Shown piece after piece: positions 1-9,042 of a stretch of DNA of 64,000 nt. Made by a program: the position numbers and the translations under genes. Under the pieces are notes generated by a model. That model was not told the DNA's origin. It did not search any database and saw nothing but the letters and a program-made list of their open reading frames with translations. The stretch lies in NCBI RefSeq assembly GCF_003471585.1, contig NZ_QRJO01000009.1, positions 1 through 64,000 of the forward strand, read 5' to 3'. This stretch comes from Collinsella sp. AM18-10 (GTDB taxonomy: Bacteria; Actinomycetota; Coriobacteriia; Coriobacteriales; Coriobacteriaceae). The stretch's first letter is position 1, and every line of letters begins with the position of its first letter.

Positions 1-46
1 ATGCGGCGCGCTGCGCGCCCCGCACAGGCTAAAGCCTTTAACAGAA

Positions 47-70
47 GGGGGCTGCACATCTGCAGCCCCC
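47..70 (-). terminator. Hairpin downstream of lipoprotein gene
   Basis: A perfect 10-bp stem (GGGGGCTGCA / TGCAGCCCCC) with a 4-nt loop lies 27 bases past the stop of the minus-strand lipoprotein gene. The T-tract is short on either strand, so it is a plausible but not classical intrinsic terminator. Bases 1-46 hold further small GC-rich palindromes and no gene. Confidence 0.6.
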
Positions 71-96
71 TTTAATCCGACCGATTGCCAACCAGT

Positions 97-681
97 CTAT
101 TCGGCATTCTTAAACTGAACTTCGTACTTCTTGCCCATCCGCTCACCAATCTTTATGACGTACTGGCTCAAGAGAGTTTTAGCTCTTTCACGAGCGTTGC
201 TCATCAATGTCGAATTGCCCTCGACACTTTTTATCATTTCGTTTTGGGCTTCTTCAAGCGCAGCGGACTGATCAACTGTCGTAATAGGAGTTAGCAGTCC
301 GGTATCACTATAGATATCGGAAAAGGTGCTCTCGTCGGCTTGGGGCTGACCGAGGACCTGCGCATTAGGGACTGTGATAGTTACGACATTATTCTCATCC
401 GGTTTACCGACATTTACCTTGGCAACATCAACACCCAACTGCACGGTTCCGTCGTACTCGAACCACGCTTTCTTGTAACCCACGTTTATCCCAAACAGCA
501 TATCGGTGCCATCGTTATAGATTTCTGCGACGTTATGGAATCTACACTCAACGGTAGCAAGCTCGGCAATCTTCGTATAACCAGAGAAATCGGGCTCTTC
601 GTCCTTTTTGGCACAGCCCGAAAGTACAGCAAATGAAAGCGCCGCCACGAGGGCGAAGCAAACTAACCATGGTTTACGCAT
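97..681 (-). CDS. DUF4230-like lipoprotein
   Basis: A 194-residue predicted lipoprotein. The chosen start (MRKPWLV) gives a signal peptide with a hydrophobic stretch and lipobox LSGC at about residues 19-22, so the mature protein would be lipidated and anchored outside the membrane. The start has a strong AGGGGGAGG ribosome site about 10 bases upstream; a longer reading frame of 209 codons starts inside the upstream gene and is less likely. The body resembles DUF4230 proteins, with beta-rich segments and a C-terminal helix. Its function is unknown. It overlaps the upstream paralogue's stop by 8 bases, so the two are probably co-translated. Confidence 0.7.
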   Translation of the reverse strand: MRKPWLVCFALVAALSFAVLSGCAKKDEEPDFSGYTKIAELATVECRFHNVAEIYNDGTDMLFGINVGYKKAWFEYDGTVQLGVDVAKVNVGKPDENNVVTITVPNAQVLGQPQADESTFSDIYSDTGLLTPITTVDQSAALEEAQNEMIKSVEGNSTLMSNARERAKTLLSQYVIKIGERMGKKYEVQFKNAE

Positions 682-1415
682 TGGAGTCAGCCTCCCCCTT
701 GTACTCGGCCAACGGTTTGAAATCAAGCTCGTACTTATCCTCGATAAGCGGCAGCGTCAGCGCCTTTACGGTATCCCGCAAGCTCGCGTCCGCCTGTTTT
801 TTAATCTCCTTTTTATCGACTTCATCTGCGGCATCTTTGCGACAAAGTGACAGAACATCTTTCATATCTGCAGTAGCGTTTTCGGGAAGATAGCCAAACT
901 TACTATTGTCGAGCTGTGGCTCACCCACCTGCGCTTTGGGGAGATAGGCGGTAACGATCTCGTTCTCTTCGTCAATATCAAACTGGATGTCGCTCATCGT
1001 ATACGATGCACGAATATGAGCCTCGTATTTAACGCGATAGTCCACGCGATCCATCCAGAGAAACTTGCCGTGCTTCTCGACGATGCCGTGGTAGGTGTAA
1101 TCAACCGTAGAAAGACTGTCGATATCTACAGCAGACTTAAGATCCGATGTCGTGAGGTACTGAGTTTCGTGGTTATCGGTTATCCAAGGGAGGGCGCCGC
1201 CAAAAAAAACCGGCAAGGGCCACCAATATGACCGCGACCAAAACAATCTTTACTTTGACCGATAGCTTTCCAAAATGCTTGGCAACCTTCTTACCCCACT
1301 TGTCATTCGCCTCGACCGCTTCTTTTCGAGGCGCTTCCACACGCTCATCATGCCCGGAGGTACATTCGGACTGAATGTACCTCTCGTGTTTGCTATGTTC
1401 CAAAACAAACCTCAC
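674..1415 (-). pseudogene. DUF4230-like membrane protein, frameshifted at a T8 run
   Basis: Two overlapping frames form one protein. The first (GTG start at 1415) encodes a charged cytoplasmic N-terminus and one membrane helix (IVLVAVILVALAGFF). The second encodes the extracytoplasmic DUF4230-like domain paralogous to the downstream lipoprotein. The frames meet at a run of eight T on the minus strand (1202-1209). Seven T would give a continuous protein reading AGFFGGALPW. It may be a true pseudogene, a sequencing error, or expressed by slippage. No ATG in the second frame lies close to a good ribosome site. Confidence 0.65.
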
Positions 1416-1498
1416 TCATACCGTTGAGTAGTAATCTGCTGGTAGAATTCTATCAGCAGTTATTGCACCCATTTCTTCCAGTTCGGTAGGAGGCAAAA

Positions 1499-1594
1499 AT
1501 GAAGCGGTTGTATGCAGTTTTGGCAGTTGTAATTGCGTTGATAGCCCTCGTTCTTCTCGCCAGCACCATTGGCATTATCAGCATCAGGCTTTAG
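1499..1594 (+). CDS. Possible 31-residue membrane peptide or signal-peptide remnant
   Basis: An ATG with a GGAGG site 8 bases upstream opens a 31-codon frame. It encodes MKRLYAVLAVVIALIALVLL followed by a short tail and stop. The composition is that of a single transmembrane helix or signal peptide. Downstream bases in another frame stay open to 1803, so this could be the surviving 5' end of a longer secreted-protein gene. No family is recognised. Confidence 0.35.
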   Translation: MKRLYAVLAVVIALIALVLLASTIGIISIRL

Positions 1595-2082
1595 CCCGCC
1601 ATCAAATACCTCGCACCCATCCCTCAGCAGATTCAGCCTCGGCCTTCAAACTAGGCGACCACACCGACATGCACAACGTCTGCGGGCTCATCGAGATCGG
1701 TGAGCCCACTTTCCGCAATCTGGTTGCCAAAAGCTCCACATTAATGATTGCCCGTATCGACATTGCGATCGATGTACGGTCAGGGAGTGTTGATAAAAAG
1801 TGACTTAATGCTTGACGTGTGAAGACGTAAAAGCCTGTATTCCAAATAAGGTGGGATCAAGCGTGTGCGTCGGCTTCTTGGCAAGCAGAGCAATGGGCGT
1901 ACAGGATGTTATGCAAGAAATAGCGATGACAGAGGCACGCAAATAAGGTCGTGGATAGCAGCTCTCAATGGCCCCAAATTGCAACTAGCTTAAGGGCGCA
2001 TCGAAAAACATAGCTGTACGAATGCAGTCAGGACCATAGTGAAACCCGATACCATGGCTACCAAACCGCAGCAGGCTCAGCA
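1595..2082 (+). other. Intergenic stretch with short degraded coding fragments
   Basis: No intact gene is seen. Three plus-strand pieces look like protein remnants: an open frame to 1803 containing GDHTDMHNVCGLIEIGEPTF, one ending near 1946 with VGFLASRAMGVQDVMQEIAM, and a short one ending near 2087. None has a convincing start. The pieces suggest decayed genes at the edge of the restriction-modification island. No family is assigned. Confidence 0.3.
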
Positions 2083-2856
2083 CTAGTTGACAGTCCCCTT
2101 TTTAATGTGACACTCGATGCCGTGATCAAAACAAAAATCACGGACTTCCCTTGCACTATCACGATAGAAGCGGGCGCAGTCGTCGTAGGAGCTTGTTAGT
2201 CTGTCATAGTGCGTCCTGCCAAAAACAATTTTATCGACAAAAGAGATCTTGCGCAGCAGCGCATCCAAATCTTGCTCGCAGATATTTGGAGTCGGATATG
2301 GCTCCATGCTAACCCAAGTCTTACAGCCAGCCTTATGGAGAGACTCGAGAGCGGCAAGCCTGACTGAGTATGCCGCCGCACCGGGTTCCATCCTTTTCCG
2401 ATTGTCCTCATCAAGCGACACCAAGGTAATTCCATAGGTGTTCAACGTCGCATTAGGTAACGCCGCAAGTTCAACGGGAAGCTCTCCTTTCGTTAGAATG
2501 CTGCACGGCTTACCGTACTCGTTAATGAGCCCAATTGCACCCAAGCTCATACTGCCAACTTCTGGATATCCGAGCATAAAAGGATCGGTTGTAAAGCACA
2601 GTTGAACCTGTTTTATCTCATCACAATAACGCGGCAACTCCTTGCGCAGCAGATCCAAAGTGTTGTCGACAAGGCTCGGCCGCCGCCATTCCTCGTATGT
2701 TTTGACACGCCCAAAACGTTTTGCCATTAAATATGCATAGCATGGGAAATTGCATCCATGCGAACAGCCTTGCACATGATTCATCGCCCAATCGCCATAT
2801 TCAACTTTTGTACGGTAGAGCATACTTTTTCGATATATGTGCCCAAGTTGTTCCAT
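2083..2856 (-). CDS. Radical SAM-like protein with CX3CX3C motif (TcmP partner)
   Basis: A 257-residue protein with a cysteine cluster C31-SHG-C35-NFP-C39, then YAYLMAKRFG, as in SPL/DUF5131-like radical SAM proteins. The spacing CX3CX3C differs from the canonical CX3CX2C. Downstream segments fit a TIM-barrel radical SAM fold (QVQLCFTTDPFMLGYPE, WVSMEPYP). It lies 61 bases after tcmP and is last in the restriction operon; the TcmP family name refers to a neighbour carrying a three-Cys motif. Substrate and reaction are unknown. The region is visibly AT-richer than hsdR. Confidence 0.65.
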   Translation of the reverse strand: MEQLGHIYRKSMLYRTKVEYGDWAMNHVQGCSHGCNFPCYAYLMAKRFGRVKTYEEWRRPSLVDNTLDLLRKELPRYCDEIKQVQLCFTTDPFMLGYPEVGSMSLGAIGLINEYGKPCSILTKGELPVELAALPNATLNTYGITLVSLDEDNRKRMEPGAAAYSVRLAALESLHKAGCKTWVSMEPYPTPNICEQDLDALLRKISFVDKIVFGRTHYDRLTSSYDDCARFYRDSAREVRDFCFDHGIECHIKKGTVN

Positions 2857-2917
2857 TGTTCTTTAATTCTCTTCTCGCTGAACTTCCTCACACCAAAGAT
2901 ACGACCGACCTAAGCAC

Positions 2918-4144
2918 TCATCTTGCTCGATAAACCTCGTCTTTGAGCGCAAAGCTCTTTTTTGGCTTTCCTTTCAAAGTGAACTTGACCGCACGCTCAA
3001 GAATACCTTCCTCAATCATTGGGCCCACATAGGTCTTCAAAATAGTATTGCTTCTGTCAAAGACTCCGCACTCGGAAATCAACGTGGCAGCAATATCACC
3101 CATTTTCATGTTTTGGTGAACGGGCATATGCTGGACAAAATCACGGGCCTTGGCCGCAATTACGGCAGTCTCAACATTGCGACCATCAACATCCACCGCA
3201 AACAATCCCAACTGCTTGCATTGCCAGTCGAAGTTGCGCTTAATCATGTTATCGTTCATCAGAACGCAACCGTCTGGGCTATTGGTCATATGGATCATTC
3301 TATATTTGACGAGCCCACCGACATTAACGCGTTTACTCATATCTTTGATAGGCATATTCGTTACATACTTATAGTAAGAACGCGCGTTGTTGCAAAAGAG
3401 TTCCGAGAGCGCATGTTCAGCCTGCCAAGCGTCGATCTTTCCAGCCTTATAACGAACGACCACTTCTTTCCAGTCGCCACTTCCGATGCAGGCATTCAGA
3501 CGTTCAACCCAAACGCTGGCTTTCGTGAGCTCATTAAAGTCGTCTTCCGGCAGTTCAACTTCATTTGGAAGTGACAGTGGCACTTTCATGGCAGCGCAGG
3601 CAACGCGGAATAAGCCAAAACTATTGAAGTTGACCAGGGCCTCCGTGTGAGCCATATTCGGCGAATTAGTTAGAAGATCGAGTCGTAGGTCTTTAACCCC
3701 GAATGGATCGATGTAATAGAAGACTGTTGAGGGCTTACCGCCCCCACAAATGCTAGTTTGTTGTGCCTGTCTTATAGCATCCTCGCAACTGGAAACGATA
3801 ATTGGCGGCTTGATATAGCCGCTAGCTCCCTTTGCTTCGTTAAATGTCGATTCGAGATGCTTTCTAGATTCCGCGTTGGATTCACTAAGAATGAACTGGA
3901 TGGGCGTCTTTGAACGATTTTTCTTTGCAATTGCAAAATACTTAGAAAGGGCAATCAAGGGAGATCCTTTACTGCCATCGGCAAATAAACCCGCACCAGC
4001 AAAAGCATCGATATAAAGAATGCCGTTCCGTGAAGGTCGATACACTTTAGTGAAAAAAGGCGTTAGATAGCATGCCAGAAGATCATCCTTAGTCTCAGAC
4101 CACGGATGTTTTGCCTGAAAGTAATCTGACTGGTTTTTTGCCAT
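2918..4144 (-). CDS. tcmP: Three-Cys-motif partner protein TcmP
   Basis: A 408-residue protein recognised as TcmP-like. The N-terminus contains KHPWSETKDDLLACYLTPFF and then a Rossmann-like methyltransferase signature: YIDAFAGAG (about 44-52), GSPLIAL, FILSESNAE, and YYIDPFG (about 138-144). The C-terminal part looks like a winged-helix region. The biochemical role of the family is not established. It starts 32 bases after the hsdR stop and is followed by its presumed radical SAM partner, so both probably travel as cargo of the restriction operon. Base composition is lower in GC than hsdR and hsdM. Confidence 0.7.
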   Translation of the reverse strand: MAKNQSDYFQAKHPWSETKDDLLACYLTPFFTKVYRPSRNGILYIDAFAGAGLFADGSKGSPLIALSKYFAIAKKNRSKTPIQFILSESNAESRKHLESTFNEAKGASGYIKPPIIVSSCEDAIRQAQQTSICGGGKPSTVFYYIDPFGVKDLRLDLLTNSPNMAHTEALVNFNSFGLFRVACAAMKVPLSLPNEVELPEDDFNELTKASVWVERLNACIGSGDWKEVVVRYKAGKIDAWQAEHALSELFCNNARSYYKYVTNMPIKDMSKRVNVGGLVKYRMIHMTNSPDGCVLMNDNMIKRNFDWQCKQLGLFAVDVDGRNVETAVIAAKARDFVQHMPVHQNMKMGDIAATLISECGVFDRSNTILKTYVGPMIEEGILERAVKFTLKGKPKKSFALKDEVYRAR

Positions 4145-4176
4145 GCTAAGCCCACCTTGCTCTTAGTCCTCATCGT

Positions 4177-7100
4177 CTACTTGAATTTCTCAACCAGCAG
4201 CTGCCCGATGGCGCTCATCATGGCGCGATACTTCTCACTGTCCTCAAAGAGGCTAGTAAAGGAGTCCGTGTTCTCCACATAGGCGCGGCGAGCCTCCTCA
4301 TCGAACACCTTGGGCAGCAGGCTTGATTCGAAGACCTGCCTGCCATCGCGACGGATGGTGTCGGCGACCTGCGGGTTTTCGGCGATACGCTTCCACAGCG
4401 TGTCGATAACCACACGATCTCCCTCGGTGAAGTTGCCAGCCCACTGCTCGTTGAACTTATCCACGAGCGCCTGCAGCGGGTCGCGCTTCTTGTCGGGCGT
4501 CAGGGTCTTGGCCGCGCCACCGGGATCGAGCACGCCACCGCCAGGCTCAAGCGAAATGCTGCCCTCGAACTCCTGCTTGAGCTTGTAGAAGCGCATCTCG
4601 ACCTTGTCGTCCACAGCCTCGACGGGGATCTTCTCGACCTTGAGGAGGTGGCGCAGATAGCTTAAATACACGTACTCCTTATGTAGGTCTCGGTCAAACA
4701 TGCGAACAATCTGGGTGATGTAGGTGTACCACTTGCAGAAGCTTCGCACCTTACGGCGCACCTGATAGCGCGAGTCGTCATCCAGCTCGTTGTAGCGCGA
4801 GACCGCAGGCTTCAAAACGGCAGCAAGCTTGCCCTGCACGTTGCCCTGCGACTTACCCTTGTCATCCGTGAAGACTATCTCGGCAGCGGCCTCGATGTCA
4901 GACTCGTCATAGAGCCCGTAGCCGCGAATATCGGTCTGCACCTGATAGAGGAGGTCGGTGTTAATCTGCTCGGAGAGTGACGTCTCGGTATAGAAGCGCT
5001 CGAACGCCTTCTGGATGTCCTCGGGCTTGTTCACGAAGTCGAGGATGTAGGTGTCCTCCTTGTCCGGGTGGATACGGTTGACGCGGCAGAGCGTCTGGAC
5101 CGCCTTCACGTCCCTGAGCTTCTTGTCCACCACCAGCGTGTGCAGCAAAGGCTCATCGAAGCCCGTCTGGTACTTCTCGGCGACGACGAGCACGTCACCA
5201 TAGTTATGAAACTCGGCCTTCGTTTGGCTCTCGGCGACTCGTTGTCCATCGTGGCCGACGTTGATAGACGGCTCGGTGTACTCGGGACCGCCGGGGCCAT
5301 CCGTAGGGTCGCTGATGGCACCCGAGAACGCCACCAGCACCTCGATGTCGTCGTAGCCCTTCTTCTGCATGTAGCGCTTGATCTCGTGGTAGTAGCGGAC
5401 CGTCGCGAGGCGCGACGCCGTGACCACCATCATCTTGCCCTTGCCGCGGATTTTGGTGCGTGTCACGTTGCGGAACGTCTCCACGATGATCTCGGCCTTC
5501 TGGCCGAGGGCATAGGGGTGCAGCTCCTTATACTTGCGGAGCAGTTTGAGCGTGGGACTGCTCGGCACATCGGGGTTGTCGGGGACCGTGCGCGCAAGCT
5601 CGACGGCCTCCGAATAGCTCACGTAGTTGGCGAGGGGGTCCATGATGAAGCCCTCCTCGATCGCTTGGCGCATCGAGTAGATATGGAACGGATGGAAGGT
5701 CCCGTCGGGCCACTCGTCGCCGAACATCTCGAGCGTCTGCTCCTTCGGCGTGGCGGTGAAAGCCACGAAGGTCAGGTTCTTGTGACGGCCGTGGCTCGCG
5801 AGCTCGTCGGCGAGCTGGTCCTCCCAATCGGCCGCAGCCCCCTCGGCTTCCGCTTCGATCTCAGCGTACTCCTCGAGCGCGTCGCGCTTGTCGGCAAGAG
5901 CGCTCTTGAGCTTGAGCGCACTCGTTCCCGTCTGGGATGAGTGAGCCTCGTCGACGATGATGGCGAAGCGCTTGCCCTTGCTTTCGACCTGCTCGTAGAT
6001 CACGGGGAACTTCTGCAGGGTCGAGACGATGAGACGAGCGCCGCCGTTGATGGCGTCCCGCAGATCGGCCGAAGTCTTGTCCTTGCCGATGGTCACGACC
6101 GAGCCTATGGCGTGGTCGAAGCCCGAGATGGTCTCCTGCAGCTGGCTGTCGAGCACTCGGCGGTCGGTGACGACGACCACGGAGTCGAGCAGCGGGGTGT
6201 CATCCACGAAGAGGGATGCCAGGCGATAGGCCGTCCAGGCGATGCTATTCGACTTGCCCGACCCCGCCGAATGTTGCACAAGGTAGTTCTTGCCCGTCCC
6301 GTTCGCGCGTACGTCGGCGATGACCTTACGCACGGAGTCGAGCTGGTGGTAACGGGGGAAGATAATGCGCTCCTTCTTGCGCTTCACCTCGTTGCCGTGC
6401 GCATCGAGCTCCGTCTCTTCCTTGACCTCCAGGTGGAGGAACTTGTTGACGATGTCGAGCAGGCTGTCCTTCTGTAGAGCGACCTCCCACAGGTGACTCG
6501 TAGCATAGCCGTCGGGATTTGCGGGGTTGCCGGCGCCGCCGTCGTTTCCCGCCCCGGCTGAGCCCTGATTGAACGGCAGGAAGAAGGTCTTCGCGCCCTC
6601 TAGCTTGGTGGTCATGTAGACATTTTCGAGATCGACGGCGAAAAAGGCCACCATGCGCGTGTTGAACTTGAGGCAGCGGCACCGCGAGTCGCGGTCCTCG
6701 CGCCACTGGCGCATCGCGTTCTCGACGTCCTGACCGGTGAACTGGTCCTTTAGCTCTATACCCACCAGGGGGATGCCGTTCACATCCAGGACCATGTCGA
6801 TGGTCTGGTTGCCCGTCTCGGCGAAGTGGAACTGGCGAATGCAGCGGCAGACGTTCTTGACATAGCGATTGGCGGCGCTTTCGTTAAGCCCGCTCTCCGG
6901 CTTGAAGAATACAACCTTGAAAGGAATTCCTCGATGCTTGAAGCCGTGTTTGAGCACCGCGACTATACCCAGGCGGTCGACGGCGTCGTTGAAGACCTTG
7001 GCGAACTTCGCCGTGGGATCGGAGTTGCACATGCGCTCGAAGCGCTCCCAAGCCTTGGGCTGCGTCGTCTGGATAAAGTTGACCAGGGTGGCGGCGTCGA

Positions 7101-7269
7101 GCGCGCGGTCACGGTGTTCCATGTAGCCGCCGCCGACCATCTGATAGGTGCCGTCCTCGACGTAGAGGAGCGAATGTTTATCGTCGCACTTAAGGAAACC
7201 GCCCGCAGGCGAGCAGAGGAACGACTCTATGTCCTGCTCGAGGTTCTTTTCCTTTGTCTGCGCAGACAT
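4177..7269 (-). CDS. hsdR: Type I restriction endonuclease R subunit
   Basis: A 1030-residue HsdR, the translocating and cleaving subunit of the type I complex. The N-terminal nuclease domain shows DMVLDVNGIPLVGIELK (about 158-174), carrying the D...ExK signature. Superfamily 2 motor motifs follow: Walker A AGSGKS (335-340), DEAH (440-443), and FTATPKEQ (motif III, about 502-509). The length is normal for the family. A one-base gap separates its ATG from the stop of the upstream 187-residue gene. Nothing indicates inactivation. Confidence 0.95.
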   Translation of the reverse strand: MSAQTKEKNLEQDIESFLCSPAGGFLKCDDKHSLLYVEDGTYQMVGGGYMEHRDRALDAATLVNFIQTTQPKAWERFERMCNSDPTAKFAKVFNDAVDRLGIVAVLKHGFKHRGIPFKVVFFKPESGLNESAANRYVKNVCRCIRQFHFAETGNQTIDMVLDVNGIPLVGIELKDQFTGQDVENAMRQWREDRDSRCRCLKFNTRMVAFFAVDLENVYMTTKLEGAKTFFLPFNQGSAGAGNDGGAGNPANPDGYATSHLWEVALQKDSLLDIVNKFLHLEVKEETELDAHGNEVKRKKERIIFPRYHQLDSVRKVIADVRANGTGKNYLVQHSAGSGKSNSIAWTAYRLASLFVDDTPLLDSVVVVTDRRVLDSQLQETISGFDHAIGSVVTIGKDKTSADLRDAINGGARLIVSTLQKFPVIYEQVESKGKRFAIIVDEAHSSQTGTSALKLKSALADKRDALEEYAEIEAEAEGAAADWEDQLADELASHGRHKNLTFVAFTATPKEQTLEMFGDEWPDGTFHPFHIYSMRQAIEEGFIMDPLANYVSYSEAVELARTVPDNPDVPSSPTLKLLRKYKELHPYALGQKAEIIVETFRNVTRTKIRGKGKMMVVTASRLATVRYYHEIKRYMQKKGYDDIEVLVAFSGAISDPTDGPGGPEYTEPSINVGHDGQRVAESQTKAEFHNYGDVLVVAEKYQTGFDEPLLHTLVVDKKLRDVKAVQTLCRVNRIHPDKEDTYILDFVNKPEDIQKAFERFYTETSLSEQINTDLLYQVQTDIRGYGLYDESDIEAAAEIVFTDDKGKSQGNVQGKLAAVLKPAVSRYNELDDDSRYQVRRKVRSFCKWYTYITQIVRMFDRDLHKEYVYLSYLRHLLKVEKIPVEAVDDKVEMRFYKLKQEFEGSISLEPGGGVLDPGGAAKTLTPDKKRDPLQALVDKFNEQWAGNFTEGDRVVIDTLWKRIAENPQVADTIRRDGRQVFESSLLPKVFDEEARRAYVENTDSFTSLFEDSEKYRAMMSAIGQLLVEKFK

Positions 7270-7270
7270 G

Positions 7271-7834
7271 CTACAGCCTCATCTCTCTCAGCTCACGACC
7301 GAAAAGAACGAGCCACGGAAATATGCTCTTGTTTAGCACCATGTACATCTTCGCGCGCTGCTTTTCTGTCGGTGCCGTCCTCTTGTTGAACATATCCACC
7401 ATGAACTCGTAATCGTTTCGGCCGTCGTAACCGTTGTACCTGTTGGGCGGAAAAGCACCTTTCTCGTAAAGGAAGGCGTAGAGACATCGAGAGAACAGGT
7501 CCCTGTTCATGCCGTCGAGTCGTACGTCCGGCTTTCTTGCCTCGAGGGCCTCCAGCAACTTGATTGCCGCTTTCCAACCTTCAACCTCGTTCTTGAGCTC
7601 ATCGTTTTCGAACTTCAGGATGCAGGTTGAGCCTATTGGTGAGAGCTCGTTCCCGTTGACAGAGTTTTTGATAGTGAACTCATACCTAATGCCCTCGTGT
7701 CCGCAAAGACAATCGCCAGAAGCGTCCCCATTGTCACGGCATCCCGTCACGTGCCATTCGGAGATAGCGGCATCCCACGTTTTTGACGATGACGCTTCCA
7801 ACACGATGCGAGGGAGACGATAGGAATCACCCAT
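7271..7834 (-). CDS. Unknown protein between hsdS and hsdR, Cys-motif N-terminus
   Basis: A 187-residue protein, family not recognised. The first half has an ordered pattern W-x-A-x2-EW, then GDCLCG, then a conserved-looking IRYEFTIKN...NG...PIGSTCILKF, which suggests a small zinc-binding or treble-clef-like fold using C-x-C and a later Cys. The second half is helical. It is packed between hsdS (3 bases) and hsdR (1 base), so it is co-translated with the restriction genes. An accessory or regulatory subunit of the complex is possible but is inference only. Confidence 0.6.
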   Translation of the reverse strand: MGDSYRLPRIVLEASSSKTWDAAISEWHVTGCRDNGDASGDCLCGHEGIRYEFTIKNSVNGNELSPIGSTCILKFENDELKNEVEGWKAAIKLLEALEARKPDVRLDGMNRDLFSRCLYAFLYEKGAFPPNRYNGYDGRNDYEFMVDMFNKRTAPTEKQRAKMYMVLNKSIFPWLVLFGRELREMRL

Positions 7835-7837
7835 TGG

Positions 7838-9040
7838 CTACACCTCCCGCTTTCCGGTGACGGCCTCGTAAATGAGCGACTGCTTGTATGCTTTGAGGTC
7901 GGCGATGATAGCCTGCTTGGCCCCTATCGACTCGGCAATGGAAGCATACAGGTCATCCAGTTCCGCCACGATACGCTGCTGCACCTCGATAGAAGGCACT
8001 GGTACCGCTATGTCAAACAGATCGCTTGTATACAAGCGCCTGAAACCATCCGCAACACCAGAGATGCGAATTATAAATTCATCAATCACTGCTGCTGTAT
8101 GGAATACGTACTCAAGATATTTCAGTGAGGTTCTCCCCATATCGATGGCCTGATAAACGGCATATTCCGGGCTAATCAAGCCGTTGTAAGGCGACACGTA
8201 CATCACGCCGTAATACGCCTTTAGCTTATTGAAGACCAGGTCGCCAGCATGGACAATTTTGGCACCAACAAGGCTTGATGTCGGATTCGGTATGGCCAGT
8301 TCAATAGAACGAAGCACTCCACGAGCGATCGTAATTGACAGCGGCTCTCCGATTCCGTCAGGAGATTTATCCTTAGACTCCTTCAGCACGTATTTGAGTT
8401 TCTCCCGCGGCGCTTCGTGCGAAACTCTGGTAATCATCTCTTCCAAACGTGCAGAGCGATACAGGTTCAGCTCCTCGATAGACCGCTCGGCGGCGAAGAC
8501 GGCGCGGTCGATCTCGCCGCACCTCTCGTCCAGGAAGTCCGCGATACGGCGCTGCTCGTCGAGGGGCGGCAGAGGCACCATTTCCGACTTTAGCTCAACA
8601 AGTGAAATATTTCTTTGGATTGTGCCGACCCCTCGGCTGCACAGCTCAAGCACCTGCACAAAAGGACCTCTAAATAGATAATTAGCGAAACGATCATCTA
8701 TATTGCTTGTGCTTTTCTCGAGAACATAGTAAGCGGGGCTGACTATTCCGCGGTAAATAGATATCCCAACGGATCCACGCCATGCTTGTTGGTTGTTTAG
8801 AACAAAATTGCCCGGACGAACCAGCTGATACTTCAACAAAGATTTGCTTGGCTTATGCACCTGCACCCCATCAGAGTCCACATAGCGGATAACTCCACGA
8901 TTCAAGTAGACCGAAAGGAGCTCTTCGCTCTCGCAATTTGTGATGGAGACCTGTGAGTACAGTCGTTTGAACGGTGCAAAAGTCCATCCCGCGGGCACCT
9001 CGCCGAGCCACTCGACACCATTAACCTTCATCTCCCGCAT
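7838..9040 (-). CDS. hsdS: Type I specificity subunit
   Basis: A 400-residue HsdS with two target-recognition domains, each followed by a conserved helical spacer. TRD1 begins WLGEVPAGWTFAPFKRL and ends PLPPLDEQRRIADFLDERC. TRD2 ends VPVPSIEVQQRIVAELDDLY with C-terminal LIYEAVTGKREV. This subunit sets the DNA sequence bound by both methylase and nuclease. Both TRD segments look more AT-rich than the spacers, the usual sign of domain exchange. It starts two bases after the hsdM stop. Confidence 0.93.
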   Translation of the reverse strand: MREMKVNGVEWLGEVPAGWTFAPFKRLYSQVSITNCESEELLSVYLNRGVIRYVDSDGVQVHKPSKSLLKYQLVRPGNFVLNNQQAWRGSVGISIYRGIVSPAYYVLEKSTSNIDDRFANYLFRGPFVQVLELCSRGVGTIQRNISLVELKSEMVPLPPLDEQRRIADFLDERCGEIDRAVFAAERSIEELNLYRSARLEEMITRVSHEAPREKLKYVLKESKDKSPDGIGEPLSITIARGVLRSIELAIPNPTSSLVGAKIVHAGDLVFNKLKAYYGVMYVSPYNGLISPEYAVYQAIDMGRTSLKYLEYVFHTAAVIDEFIIRISGVADGFRRLYTSDLFDIAVPVPSIEVQQRIVAELDDLYASIAESIGAKQAIIADLKAYKQSLIYEAVTGKREV

Positions 9041-9042
9041 CG

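Noticed and set aside
5068..6477. Plus-strand frames of 290 and 178 codons opposite hsdR
   Set aside because: Antisense shadows of a well-supported gene; no ribosome sites.
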